Positions 22,663 through 34,030 of a stretch of DNA of 64,000 nt are shown one piece after another. The notes under the pieces are model-generated. The model made no database searches. It was not told the origin of the DNA and was given only the letters and a program-made list of their open reading frames with translations. The stretch comes from Spirosoma sp. SC4-14. Lineage in GTDB: Bacteria > Bacteroidota > Bacteroidia > Cytophagales > Spirosomataceae. Every line of letters starts with the position of its first letter. Position 1 is the first letter of the stretch. A program made the position numbers and the translations under genes. The stretch is taken from NCBI RefSeq assembly GCF_037201965.1, contig NZ_CP147518.1, forward strand, positions 1,673,001-1,737,000, read 5' to 3'.

Positions 22663-23637
22663 CTATTCTTTGATCCAGTTATTCTGTTTCATCCAGGCAA
22701 ACAGGGGCTCCATCCAGCCGGGATGCCGGAAAATAAACCCGTGATCGCCCTTGGGGTAAATGTGCATTTCGACCGGTACGTTCTGGTGCCGGAGTTTTTC
22801 GAAATAGACGATGCTGTTGTCTACATCGACCAGTTTGTCGTCGGCCGCGTGGGTCAGGTACGTGGGTGGCGTATTGGCCCGAACCTGCAACTCATTGGAG
22901 AAAAGCTCGACATCCTGCCGCGACGGATTTTTACCCAGCAGGTTGTCGTGCGAGCCCCCGTGCGTCAGGCTATCCTGCATACTAATGACCGGATAGACCA
23001 GAATCTGAAAATCGGGGCGCAGGCTGGTGTTCTGGCTATTTTCGATATATGGTTTTTCGAAATGCGTAGCCACTGTAGATGCCAGATGTCCACCCGCCGA
23101 AAAACCAATGACCCCAACTTTGCCAGCATCGATTCCCCATCTGGCAGCACTTTCGCGAACCAGTTTTATAGCTTGCTGAGCATCCTGCAACGGACCAATT
23201 TTCTTATCAGGCATGATGGCATCGCTGGGCAATCGGTATTTCAGGATGAATGCCGCCACTCCTTTTTCGGCAAAGGCTTTGGCAATATTTATGCCTTCTC
23301 CCTGATACACCACAACCCCATAGCCCCCGCCTGGAATGATGACGACAGCCGTACCAGACGCTTTATCAGCTGCAGGTTTGTAATACTCCAGCGTAGGCTT
23401 GGTAATGCCCTTCAAAACGCCCGTTGCCGCCCCCGACTCCTGTACCTCTGACGCTTTTGAATTAGGTATCTCGGCAGTGTACAACGAAATGATTTCCTGA
23501 GCGGTTGTGCGTTGCGGAGCAAATCCTAACAGGCTCATAGCTATAGCTATGATCGCTGGTTTTATGCCTATAATCCAAGTGGCATTTGGTGATCGTAACA
23601 AATTTAAACGCATCGTTTTCTCAGGTTTTTCTGGCAT
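22663..23637 (-). CDS. Alpha/beta hydrolase, acetyl-xylan esterase-like (BD-FAE type)
   Basis: A 324-residue exported hydrolase (N-terminal signal peptide ending around RTTAQ, residue 47; an ATG at 23613 would shorten the n-region by eight residues). The fold shows the oxyanion segment IIPGGGYGVVVYQGEG, Ser180 in GFSAGGH, Asp266/267 in HAADDKLVDVDNS and His299 in PKGDHGF. This layout is common in carbohydrate esterases of Bacteroidota that deacetylate or deferuloylate xylan or pectin oligosaccharides. Stands between the SASA esterase and GH29. The exact ester is not predictable. Confidence 0.85.
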   Translation of the reverse strand: MPEKPEKTMRLNLLRSPNATWIIGIKPAIIAIAMSLLGFAPQRTTAQEIISLYTAEIPNSKASEVQESGAATGVLKGITKPTLEYYKPAADKASGTAVVIIPGGGYGVVVYQGEGINIAKAFAEKGVAAFILKYRLPSDAIMPDKKIGPLQDAQQAIKLVRESAARWGIDAGKVGVIGFSAGGHLASTVATHFEKPYIENSQNTSLRPDFQILVYPVISMQDSLTHGGSHDNLLGKNPSRQDVELFSNELQVRANTPPTYLTHAADDKLVDVDNSIVYFEKLRHQNVPVEMHIYPKGDHGFIFRHPGWMEPLFAWMKQNNWIKE

Positions 23638-23639
23638 TT

Positions 23640-23880
23640 AACCCCTAGCCCTCTGAAGGGGGTTAAGGCTTGATTATTAACCCTGAAAGGGTGTCATGTT
23701 TATAGCAAAGCAGCTAAGTAAACGACCCTTTAAGCCCCGAAGGGGTGATATAATTTCGCCCCTTCGGGGCTTAAAAGGATACAAGGCATCTTTGTCCTAT
23801 AATCCTGTCATCCCTTCGGGATTAGAGCTTAACAGCCGACCCCTAAAGGGGGTCGGGGGTAAGGTTGATTACTCAAACGT
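23640..23880. repeat. Composite palindrome cluster, copy A
   Basis: The gap holds a nested set of inverted repeats. The core is TAAGCCCCGAAGGGG (23735-23749) with its mirror CCCCTTCGGGGCTTA (23760-23774). Outer arms are AACCCTGAAAGGGTG (about 23682) and ATCCCTTCGGGATT (about 23810). Its outer-arm, core and spacer order matches that at 44023-44165. Fragments of the C/G-run palindrome seen at 18042 flank it. No coding potential is visible. Confidence 0.7.
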
Positions 23881-23907
23881 CTTCTCAATAAAACCTTTAC
23901 GCCTTTT

Positions 23908-26465
<2,558 letters not shown>

Positions 26466-26504
26466 ATAAGTACTTTATTATTAGCTACTTATGCGTCCTT
26501 TTTT

Positions 26505-26585
26505 TGTCATCCCGACGGCAGGAGGGATCTTCGGGCGATACAAAAAATTCTTATACCGAAGATCCCTCCTGCCGTCGGGATGACA
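26505..26585. repeat. 30-bp perfect palindrome (GTCATCCCGACGGCAGGAGG family)
   Basis: Arms 26505-26534 and 26556-26585 are perfect inverted copies with a 21-nt A/T-rich loop. It lies between the VOC gene (stop at 26595) and the GH43 gene. T-run on the minus-strand side (plus-strand A at 26587-26590 precedes the stem instead), so it can serve as a 3'-end structure of the VOC mRNA. Confidence 0.85.
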
Positions 26586-26594
26586 GAAAAACGC

Positions 26595-27143
26595 TTACTC
26601 CATTGGACCGATTAGCTCAATGAACGTACCGTCGGGGTCCTGCACAAAAACAAACTGTGCTTTGTCGTTCAGAGGTGTGGGCGTACTGCCCAGAAACGGC
26701 ACCTTCATCTGCCTGAGCCGGTCAATAATGGGTTGTAGTGCTTTCACCTGAATGGTGATGTACTGCATACCCGTATCATCCTGAATGTGGCTGGGCTTCG
26801 GATGCGACGCTTTTTTGCCGAAGCTCATCAGCTTCCAGTCGGTGGCTTCGGGGCTGTTTTCGAGCTTCAGGATGGTTACGTTCGTCGCTACGCCATTAGA
26901 TAATCCAGAACGTTTGCCGAAGTCTTCGCTGATGGTAAAACTGCCGGTTTTGACCATGCCGATCCCATTTACGTAAAAATCCAGCGAGCGTTCGAGGTCG
27001 GCCACTACGACCCCGATACCAATGGTTTTGCTGGTGAAATTAGATTGCGCCAGCGAGTTCAGCACACACCCAAACACCAATAGTGTTATTTTGACACTTT
27101 TATAGGTATTTATTTTCCATTTGTTCCTGTTGAAGCGAATCAT
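26595..27143 (-). CDS. Exported VOC (glyoxalase-fold) protein
   Basis: A 182-residue protein with a signal peptide (LLVFGCVLNSLAQ). It is followed by one vicinal-oxygen-chelate module pair: IGIGVVVADLERSLDFYVNGIGM at the start and FVFVQDPDGTFIELIGP at the end. VOC enzymes bind a metal and act as lyases, isomerases or dioxygenases; an exported one inside a glycoside hydrolase array is uncommon. It is placed 3 bp after the GH127 stop and clearly co-transcribed with it. The reaction is unknown; handling of a modified or oxidised sugar is only a guess. Confidence 0.8.
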   Translation of the reverse strand: MIRFNRNKWKINTYKSVKITLLVFGCVLNSLAQSNFTSKTIGIGVVVADLERSLDFYVNGIGMVKTGSFTISEDFGKRSGLSNGVATNVTILKLENSPEATDWKLMSFGKKASHPKPSHIQDDTGMQYITIQVKALQPIIDRLRQMKVPFLGSTPTPLNDKAQFVFVQDPDGTFIELIGPME

Positions 27144-27146
27144 ACG

Positions 27147-29429
27147 TTACTGCGTTACAAGTCTGATTTGATTGAATCGAGGGGTACTTTTCCCATTTCG
27201 GGCCGTGATTTTCAGCGAAATCACCTCCTGGCTGTCTGCTCTAAGCCGTATCGTTTTTCCCTCAGATGAAATAAGTTCGGCTGGTTTTTCATTAATAAGG
27301 AAGTCTACATTGTCCAGCTTGATATCGTCTAAAGCACGAATGTCAATGTATTTACCCGTCTGATTTTTGTTCTGAAACTGATAGGCGATGTATGAATGGG
27401 TACGTCTCCAGAACCGCTCGTCATCGTAGCCGGAATCACTCTTTTCGCCTTTGTACTGGTGGTCGACTTCGGGTTGCTGTTCGCCACAATTCACTTTGTC
27501 TACCGTGCTGGCTTGCAGGGCGATTGCCTCCGCTTCCTGCTGTTTCAACCGGGCTTTCTGTTCGTCAAAAGCAGCTTTGGAAAAGGTCTGAAAATACATC
27601 TGGTAGCGGGCATCATGTACCTCATAAAACGGCTGTAAGGTCAGCGAGTCCAGACTAAACCGGAGCCGGTCAATGGGTTTGAGGGTGTTCAGGTACGTTG
27701 CCGGGTCACCCACAAGCGCATAGGCATTGGTGAGTGGGTATAGTTTTCCTTTCGTTTCGTGACCCATCCGGCTGTCATCGGCAAAAAGCCCCGTCAGGTC
27801 GTTCGTCGACGTTTTGGCCGTCAGCACTATCGGGCCGTTCACAAAGGCCGCCCAGTTGGAGCCGTCCGGCAAATATTCCAGTTGCGTCGAGGTCTTGAAC
27901 CGGATGGTTACTTTATCACCTGATTTCCATTTCCGGCGCACGGCGACATAACTCGACGGGGTTGCCTCAACGGTCTGCGCCTTGCCATTGACCAGAACCA
28001 CAAAATCACCGGCCCATTTCGGGTAGCGGATGTTCAGCGAAAATTCCTGTGGCTTTTTTGTTTCTACAACCAGTTCCGACCCGTTTTCATACGGAAATCC
28101 GGTACGCTGGGTCAGCCTGATCGTTTTGTCGGCCCAGTTTACCGTCGACGGAATGAACAGATTGACGAATAGGTCGTTAGCGGAATGGCTGTAGATCAGT
28201 TCGCCGTATTTGGTGTGGTTTTCGATCCCCGACCCGACGCAGCACCACATGCTGGTTTCGGGCTGCGAATATACCCGGTAGTGGTTGGGGCGAATGGGAG
28301 TGAAATACACGAATCCGCCTTTTTCGGGATGCTGACTCGACAGGATGTGGTTGTAGAGCGTCCGTTCGTAGAAGTCAAGGTAAGTGGGGTCGTTCTTATC
28401 CAGAAACAACGCTTTGCTCAGGCGCAGCATATTGAACGAATTACAGGTCTCCGGCCCCTGATTCGAACGTAGCAGTTGACTGAAATCCGTTGTCGGGTTG
28501 AAATGCTCGCGCACGCTGTTTCCGCCAAAAGCCACGCTGCGGGTCTGCGATACGTTCTGCCAGAAATACACGGCCGCTTCCGACCAGTCGCTCTTGCCGG
28601 TTAACGTAGCAATTTTCTCGTACCCGATCACTTTCGGAATCTGTGTATTGGCGTGTAGTCCCGTTAGTTTATCCTCTTTCGCCAGCAGCGGATTCAGCAG
28701 CGCCCGGTGCGAAATCCGCTGCGCTGTTTCGAGGTACTTTTTGTCGTTGGTCAGGATGTAAAGGTCAGCAAAGGTTTCGTTGATGCCGCCATGTTCCGTA
28801 CGTAATACCTGCTGAATCTGCTCGTCGGACAGGGGTTTTATCAGGTCGATAAACCAGTCGCCCAAGCCGACCAGTACGTGTTTAGCCTGCTTGTTCCCGG
28901 CGTATTCGTAAGCATCGCGCAGCCCAGCGAACAGCTTGTGAATGTTGTAGAGCGGCACCCAGGTGTTGTTCAGGCCGAAGCTGCTGCCGTCGATATCGCC
29001 TTTATGAATACGCTCCCAGAACACCTTTCCCTGCGGAATGCCACCAACGTATCCATTGCCATTTTTAGCCTGACAGCGAGCCAGTTGATCGACCATGTAG
29101 TCGAGCCGTTTTTTCAGTTCAGCATTCCCGGTCGAGGCATACATCATCGCCAGCGCCGACAGATAATGCCCACCGATATGCCCATCCAGCCCCGAACTTT
29201 CCCAATTACCGTAGCGCGGAGCTTTCACCGGCAGCCCGGCATCAATCAGGTAGGGCGCCAGCAGTTTATCCGGGTTCAGCGCCAGGATATACTTCAGGTC
29301 AACATCCTGCGCATTCTTAAAAGGCCCGCCTGTTAGCTTTACTTCCTGCAACGTAAACGGCTGCATCTGAGCCAGGGCTGAAACGCTGGTTAGAAAGAGG
29401 AGGGCGATATGGAGTATGGGCTTTTTCAA
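27147..29429 (-). CDS. GH127/GH146-type beta-L-arabinofuranosidase with DUF4986/DUF6805-like C-terminus
   Basis: A 760-residue exported enzyme. The start is a TTG at 29429: the signal peptide (KKPILHIALLFLTSVSALA) follows directly and an in-frame TGA lies just upstream. The (alpha/alpha)6 barrel keeps the zinc-thiolate centre of the clan: Glu308 (REHF), Glu327 and Cys329 (GPETCNSFNML), and Cys396-Cys397 (MWCCVGSG), one of which is the nucleophile. After a beta-sandwich the C-terminus has the VNCGEQQPEVDHQYKGE...GYDDERFWRRT block typical of the DUF6805 extension. The family releases beta-L-arabinofuranose from pectin arabinan or extensin-type chains. Leads a two-gene unit with the VOC protein. 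Confidence 0.9.
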   Translation of the reverse strand: MKKPILHIALLFLTSVSALAQMQPFTLQEVKLTGGPFKNAQDVDLKYILALNPDKLLAPYLIDAGLPVKAPRYGNWESSGLDGHIGGHYLSALAMMYASTGNAELKKRLDYMVDQLARCQAKNGNGYVGGIPQGKVFWERIHKGDIDGSSFGLNNTWVPLYNIHKLFAGLRDAYEYAGNKQAKHVLVGLGDWFIDLIKPLSDEQIQQVLRTEHGGINETFADLYILTNDKKYLETAQRISHRALLNPLLAKEDKLTGLHANTQIPKVIGYEKIATLTGKSDWSEAAVYFWQNVSQTRSVAFGGNSVREHFNPTTDFSQLLRSNQGPETCNSFNMLRLSKALFLDKNDPTYLDFYERTLYNHILSSQHPEKGGFVYFTPIRPNHYRVYSQPETSMWCCVGSGIENHTKYGELIYSHSANDLFVNLFIPSTVNWADKTIRLTQRTGFPYENGSELVVETKKPQEFSLNIRYPKWAGDFVVLVNGKAQTVEATPSSYVAVRRKWKSGDKVTIRFKTSTQLEYLPDGSNWAAFVNGPIVLTAKTSTNDLTGLFADDSRMGHETKGKLYPLTNAYALVGDPATYLNTLKPIDRLRFSLDSLTLQPFYEVHDARYQMYFQTFSKAAFDEQKARLKQQEAEAIALQASTVDKVNCGEQQPEVDHQYKGEKSDSGYDDERFWRRTHSYIAYQFQNKNQTGKYIDIRALDDIKLDNVDFLINEKPAELISSEGKTIRLRADSQEVISLKITARNGKSTPRFNQIRLVTQ

Positions 29430-29449
29430 GGGTAACGTTATGTTGTGTT

Positions 29450-29480
29450 TTTGTCATCCCGAAGAATGAGGGATGACAAA
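29450..29480. repeat. Short palindrome of the GTCATCCCGA family
   Basis: TTTGTCATCCC (29450-29460) and GGGATGACAAA (29470-29480) form an 11-bp perfect stem with a 9-nt loop, a shortened version of the repeat at 26505. It sits between the GH43 stop (29484) and the TTG start of GH127, and could act as a terminator of the GH43 gene. Confidence 0.75.
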
Positions 29481-29483
29481 TTA

Positions 29484-31157
29484 CTACTTATACATCGGGT
29501 CGTCGCCTTTGTATTTCAGGTACTTGAACGAAGCCGAATTCTCGGATTTTTCGCCTGATGACGTAGCATACAGGCCATACACGCAGCCAATAAAACTGTT
29601 GGCCGCTTTGGTGCTCAAAAACTTGCCGTCAACCTGGTCTTTTAGCACGTTCCAGTTTTTTCCGTCAGTCGAGTAGTAAAAACTGTACAAGGCACCTTCC
29701 GATTGTATTTTAAAATTCACTCTGGCAGCGGATGAAGTCAAAGGCACTTCAGTTACCAATTCCAGGGCTTTGTCTTTGCTCTTGAACAACTGAATCACGT
29801 CTTTGCCTTCTTTTTTTGATTTGGCCACGAAGTAGAAATGGCGTTCGTCCTGAAAAATCACCAAACCCGCTTTTTCATTATCTGATTTTGGCGAAAAGGT
29901 CACTTCGGTTTCGGCAGTGCTGTATAAGTGTTGTTGTCGCTTACCCACAAACGAAGGATTTCCCATTTCTGAAATTGTTTCCGGTTTGAGGGTAAGTGTT
30001 AGTCCATTGGCCTTCGACGTTTTAAACGAACTGCTATCCACTGTTCTCAAAAAAAGCATCGACAGATCAAGCCCTTTGTCGAACGTCATCGTATACCCAA
30101 AGTTGCCGCTTTGCGGCAAAGCTTCTTTCTGTTTTACTTCTTTGATGTTTGTTTTGTATTGATACTCAATGGCTTTTTCACCGTGTTCGATCATCGGCCA
30201 ATCGTTTACCCACGTCAGTGGAGCTATGAACATTTCACGGCCAGTATTGTAATAATCGCCTTCGTAGGGACGTACCGCTAGGAAAATCGAATACCAATTT
30301 CCGTCGGGACCTTCGATAAATTGAGCGTGCCCGGCCGACGTAATTGGGTTGGGTCTGTCGGCGGGCAAATTTCTTTGCGTCAGCACCGGATTTCCTTCAA
30401 ACGGTACATAAGGCCCCCAAATATCTTTGCTGCGCAGGGCCACCTGCGAGTGATTGACGGAGGTTCCACCTTCGGCCGCATACAGGATATACCAACCGTT
30501 GTGCTTCAAGATATGGGGGCCTTCGATCCAAACGGGTTTTTTAGACAGATCTACACCACCATTCACCAACTGTTTTTCTTCACCCAATACTGTCAAATTC
30601 TTATAATCGAACTCGTACATTCGGATGGTGCGGTGACCCGAATACAGCGGTTTGCGGTCAGGCGCATCGCTGTTATAAATGATGTATGCTTTGTCGGTTT
30701 CTTCATCGAAATAAATGGAGGGATCAATTCCGCGTACTTGCGGAATTTTCACCGGGTTACTGTAAGGACCAGCCGGATTTTTGGACGTTACGACAAAATT
30801 TCCATCGTGGTCAATGTCCGTACACGTCACGTAGTACGTCCCTTTGTAATACGTAATGGCCGGGGCAAACAGCCCACGCGTCATCCGCTCGCCCATAAAA
30901 TCCATTTGCGAAGGACGATTGATCACATTGCCAATTTGCTTCCAGTTTTTCAGGTCGCGGCTGTGCATGATCGGCAAGCCCGGGAAATACGAAAACGTAG
31001 AATGCACCGAATAATAATCAGGCCCCACCCGCACGATACTCGGATCAGGATAAAAGCCCGTCAGGATCGGGTTTACGAGCGTAGTCTGAGCCAACGTTGT
31101 TTGGCTTAATAGTAGGCATAAAGCCCCAAAAATGAATAGCCGCAGTCTATTTTTCAT
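29484..31157 (-). CDS. GH43 beta-xylosidase/arabinofuranosidase with GH43_C2 domain
   Basis: A 557-residue exported enzyme from the ATG at 31157 (a TTG at 31184 would add nine unlikely residues). Signal peptide to ~24. The propeller begins NPILTGFYPDPSIVRVGPDYYSVHSTFSYFPGLPIMHSRDL. Catalytic residues are Asp38 (YPDPS), Asp145 (RGIDPSIYF) and Glu212 (IEGPH). The C-terminal concanavalin-like domain runs from about residue 350. Typical of beta-xylosidases or arabinosidases. By eye the gene is more A/T-rich than its neighbours and uses more AAA/TTT codons, which could mean a separate origin. Confidence 0.9.
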   Translation of the reverse strand: MKNRLRLFIFGALCLLLSQTTLAQTTLVNPILTGFYPDPSIVRVGPDYYSVHSTFSYFPGLPIMHSRDLKNWKQIGNVINRPSQMDFMGERMTRGLFAPAITYYKGTYYVTCTDIDHDGNFVVTSKNPAGPYSNPVKIPQVRGIDPSIYFDEETDKAYIIYNSDAPDRKPLYSGHRTIRMYEFDYKNLTVLGEEKQLVNGGVDLSKKPVWIEGPHILKHNGWYILYAAEGGTSVNHSQVALRSKDIWGPYVPFEGNPVLTQRNLPADRPNPITSAGHAQFIEGPDGNWYSIFLAVRPYEGDYYNTGREMFIAPLTWVNDWPMIEHGEKAIEYQYKTNIKEVKQKEALPQSGNFGYTMTFDKGLDLSMLFLRTVDSSSFKTSKANGLTLTLKPETISEMGNPSFVGKRQQHLYSTAETEVTFSPKSDNEKAGLVIFQDERHFYFVAKSKKEGKDVIQLFKSKDKALELVTEVPLTSSAARVNFKIQSEGALYSFYYSTDGKNWNVLKDQVDGKFLSTKAANSFIGCVYGLYATSSGEKSENSASFKYLKYKGDDPMYK

Positions 31158-31762
31158 GAGTGATTTATTGGAAATCGCTGGCAAGTGGCTGATATATCTT
31201 TCTAAACGGAAGAGCTATGTTGCCTGGCAACGATACGTTTATGGGAAGTTTTATGATACATTTAGAACAGGCTCATACTCTAAATCTTTTGCCTGATCAC
31301 GTCAGCAAAGGTATCTCTGCATTCGGATAGCCGAATTTCGGCTTAGGATGAACAGTGTTTAGGATATTTGCTGATTTGCAAAAGTTTATAGTTTCATTTT
31401 TAGCCCTAATACCAGTACTTTCGCCAGCATGCCTTTGGTGAAAAGTGTCTTTTTGACACTTTTTGCGTTAAAAAAAATGGTCAGTAAAGACCCTATTCTA
31501 AAAAGGTTAATATCTATGTTATGGTTAGTCGGATGGTAATGCAATTTTGCAGCGGTATAGTTATAAAGCATACGTGGCTATTGATGAATAATGACTGAAT
31601 TTTGATCGTTTCGGAGATTTCTTTTCAAAATCGATAGGTAAGTCAGTTAATCTGGTTGGTTCTCATTTTTGGGGCCAGGTCGCCTGCCTCTCCAAATGGC
31701 GGCTTAATGAACTAGCTGTACGAAAACAAACGTTGCTGTCTATTTTTCGTTAGTGTTGCCGA
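31158..31762. other. Non-coding stretch between GH43 and histidine kinase
   Basis: No credible gene is visible; the only open frame (minus, ~31386-31571) lacks a start context and similarity. It holds the palindrome GTTGCC-T-GGCAAC (about 31218-31230), about 60 bp before the GH43 start, as a candidate operator. A 9-bp hairpin AAAAGTGTC / GACACTTTT lies at 31441-31463. The region is A/T-rich and may contain the GH43 promoter. Confidence 0.45.
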
Positions 31763-33151
31763 TCAGGCCGGTTGTAGAGGCAAAATAACTACCACAACTG
31801 TTCCTCCTTCAGGGCGTGGATGCAGGTGTAGCTTTCCCTGATGCAGGGTAATGATTCGATGGGCCAGGGTTAATCCAATGCCAAATCCGCCAATTGACAG
31901 CGCATTGGAACCTCGTACCAGCGGCAACAAAATCTGCTCTTCTTCGCCCGGTGTAAGGCCAATGCCCTTGTCTTCAATTCGGATACGTACGCGCTCTTCA
32001 GTATCCATTTCAACATAAAGGGCAATGGATTGGCCGTTGGAGTATTTGGCGGCATTGTCTAATAAGTTTAGTAATGCTGTTTTGAGCAGCGATGCATTCC
32101 CCAGAACCATAACAGGTGTAGGCTGTTCCAGAACACCGTCACTCAACTGAACGGATAAAGCCTGTCCGGTACGTTGCTGGCCGAGCGTGTCGGCGGCATC
32201 CAGTACAATTTCAACCAGTTCGAGCGATTGGCGATCAATCTGGCCATCTACAGTGTCGATGCGAGCCAGTTGCAGTAAGCCATTTGCCAGCGTAGTTAGT
32301 TTGTTGAGTTCAGTTACTGCCTGTACCATTCCACGCTTGAGGCTATCGGGGTCGTTGTCGTAGAGTATTGACGTTTCCAGCCATCCCTTAATGGTGGTAA
32401 GGGGTGTTCGTAACTCATGCGAAGCCTGGGCAATAAAGGAACGTTGGTTGTCGACCAGCCGTTCCTGCCGGTTTAACAGGTCATTGAATGCTTTGGCCAA
32501 TACACCTACCTCGTCCTGTGGAGTAGTTGCCCGCAGCCGGAATGCCATTGTGCTGGCCGGGGGCGATTGAATCTGATCGATCAGGCTATTTAGTGGCTTG
32601 AGGGCCTGCCTGGAGAAGAAATAACCAAGCAAAACAACCAGGCCGATAGCAACAGCATTCCCAACGATAAACAGGTCGCGTAAATCGTTCTGACGCTGAT
32701 AGCCATCCTGGTCATAGGCAGTTGCTATGGCTACGTATTCGTGCCCATCGGGAGAGGGCAACAGACCCGCATAGGTCAGCGCAATTCCATCTTTAGGGTA
32801 AGTATGGCCAGGGCTATTATACCGAAACCGCACCAGCCGTTCGCGCCGGACTCGTTGCCGAAAGGCGTGGTTTGGTATGAAATCATTCGTGGGCTGACTG
32901 GCATAAATCAGACTGTCGGTTGGCGAGTAGACAAACTCGACCTGCTCAGGCATCGACGTAATAACGTTTCCTGCTACGGCTCCTTTCAGCGTTAGCAGTT
33001 GTTCGGTTATGCGGGCTTTTCGTTCAAGTCGGTCTTCAATGGATTTTTGCCGGAAACTGGCGTATGTGTTATAAACATAGACCGAAAAAATAAGCAAAAT
33101 GCCTGCAACCAGCAACGAAAACCACAGAATCAGTTTATGTTTGATCTGCAT
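31763..33151 (-). CDS. Sensor histidine kinase (OmpR-partner type)
   Basis: A 462-residue inner membrane sensor. Two membrane segments (~8-28 and ~160-180) frame a ~130-residue periplasmic domain. Then follow a HAMP linker (~180-235), the dimerisation domain with phospho-acceptor His245 in ASHELRTPL, and an ATPase domain with LLDNAAKYS (N box), EDKGIGLTPGEEEQI (G1) and GGFGIGLTLAHRI (G2). It autophosphorylates and passes the group to the regulator encoded 2 bp upstream. The stimulus is unknown. The pair stands alone between the two hydrolase arrays; the periplasmic domain is short, unlike the hybrid sensors used in many Bacteroides sugar loci. Confidence 0.94.
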   Translation of the reverse strand: MQIKHKLILWFSLLVAGILLIFSVYVYNTYASFRQKSIEDRLERKARITEQLLTLKGAVAGNVITSMPEQVEFVYSPTDSLIYASQPTNDFIPNHAFRQRVRRERLVRFRYNSPGHTYPKDGIALTYAGLLPSPDGHEYVAIATAYDQDGYQRQNDLRDLFIVGNAVAIGLVVLLGYFFSRQALKPLNSLIDQIQSPPASTMAFRLRATTPQDEVGVLAKAFNDLLNRQERLVDNQRSFIAQASHELRTPLTTIKGWLETSILYDNDPDSLKRGMVQAVTELNKLTTLANGLLQLARIDTVDGQIDRQSLELVEIVLDAADTLGQQRTGQALSVQLSDGVLEQPTPVMVLGNASLLKTALLNLLDNAAKYSNGQSIALYVEMDTEERVRIRIEDKGIGLTPGEEEQILLPLVRGSNALSIGGFGIGLTLAHRIITLHQGKLHLHPRPEGGTVVVVILPLQPA

Positions 33152-33153
33152 GG

Positions 33154-33828
33154 CTAGCCTCGTAAAACATACCCCATACCAACAACCGTATGCAACAGTT
33201 TTGGGTTGAAATTTTTGTCGATCTTTTTGCGCAGGTAATTAATATACACTTCAATCACATTGGTGTTGGTGTCGAAATGCAGATCCCACACCTTTTCGGC
33301 AATATCGACCCGGCTGACGGTTCTTCCCCGATTGATCATTAAGTATTCCAGCAGCGCATATTCGCGGGCGGTCAGCTCAATGAGTTGTCCGGCACGAGTA
33401 ACCGAATGGGCTTCTGTGTCCAGTTCCAGATCGGCAACCCGAAGTGTTGTTTTTATCCCCGTAAAACTGCTGTTTCGGCGGGCAAGCGCTTTGATTCGCA
33501 GGATAAGTTCCCGAAATTCAAATGGTTTAACCAGATAATCGTCGGCACCGGCTCCAAAGCCGCTCTCCTTATCCGACAGGCTGTCGAGTGCTGTCAGCAG
33601 CAATAGGGGCTGTCGGGGCGACTCCTGCTTAATACGCCGACATAGCTCAAATCCATTGATGTGTGGCAAATTAATATCCAGAACAACCACATCGTAGCTG
33701 TTATTGGCAAACATCCGCTGTCCCATCAGGCCATCATATGCCAAATCAATTTCGTACCCCTCGCTTTCGACTCCTTTTCGAATAAAAGAAGCCAGACTAA
33801 TTTCGTCTTCAACCAGTAATATTTTCAT
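33154..33828 (-). CDS. OmpR/PhoB-family response regulator
   Basis: A 224-residue regulator. The receiver domain has the acidic pocket VEDE (residues 6-9), the phospho-acceptor Asp51 in VVVLDINLP and Lys in YLVKPFEF. The C-terminal winged helix (~128-224, LTAREYALLEYLMINRGRTVSR and VIEVYINYLRKKID) binds direct repeats about 10-11 bp apart. It is the first gene of the two-component operon, closely resembling CusR/CopR-type regulators. A plausible, unproven target is the 11-bp-phased array upstream of the efflux operon. Confidence 0.94.
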   Translation of the reverse strand: MKILLVEDEISLASFIRKGVESEGYEIDLAYDGLMGQRMFANNSYDVVVLDINLPHINGFELCRRIKQESPRQPLLLLTALDSLSDKESGFGAGADDYLVKPFEFRELILRIKALARRNSSFTGIKTTLRVADLELDTEAHSVTRAGQLIELTAREYALLEYLMINRGRTVSRVDIAEKVWDLHFDTNTNVIEVYINYLRKKIDKNFNPKLLHTVVGMGYVLRG

Positions 33829-34030
33829 CTGCTACGTAGGGGCAACCTAAGGCTTATATATTCTCAACCTTACCAGTAGGCTTAACAAGCTTAAAATGCA
33901 CATAGTTGCCCGGTCCTACTGGCAATATCTTTAGAATGAGCTACGCCGGCTGGTCTAAAGCAATGTACATAAGCGCATAATGAGGAGTTTAGCTGGATGA
34001 TTTGCTTATATTGATTCAATCCTAATCACT

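Noticed and set aside
31386..31571. Minus-strand 61-codon open frame
   Set aside because: Low-complexity A/T-rich sequence with no domain-like pattern and no supporting context.
31763..33828. Two-component system as the dedicated sugar sensor of the locus
   Set aside because: It is a simple CusRS-like pair with a small periplasmic domain, unlike the hybrid sensors of sugar loci; the AraC and DeoR genes are better placed.
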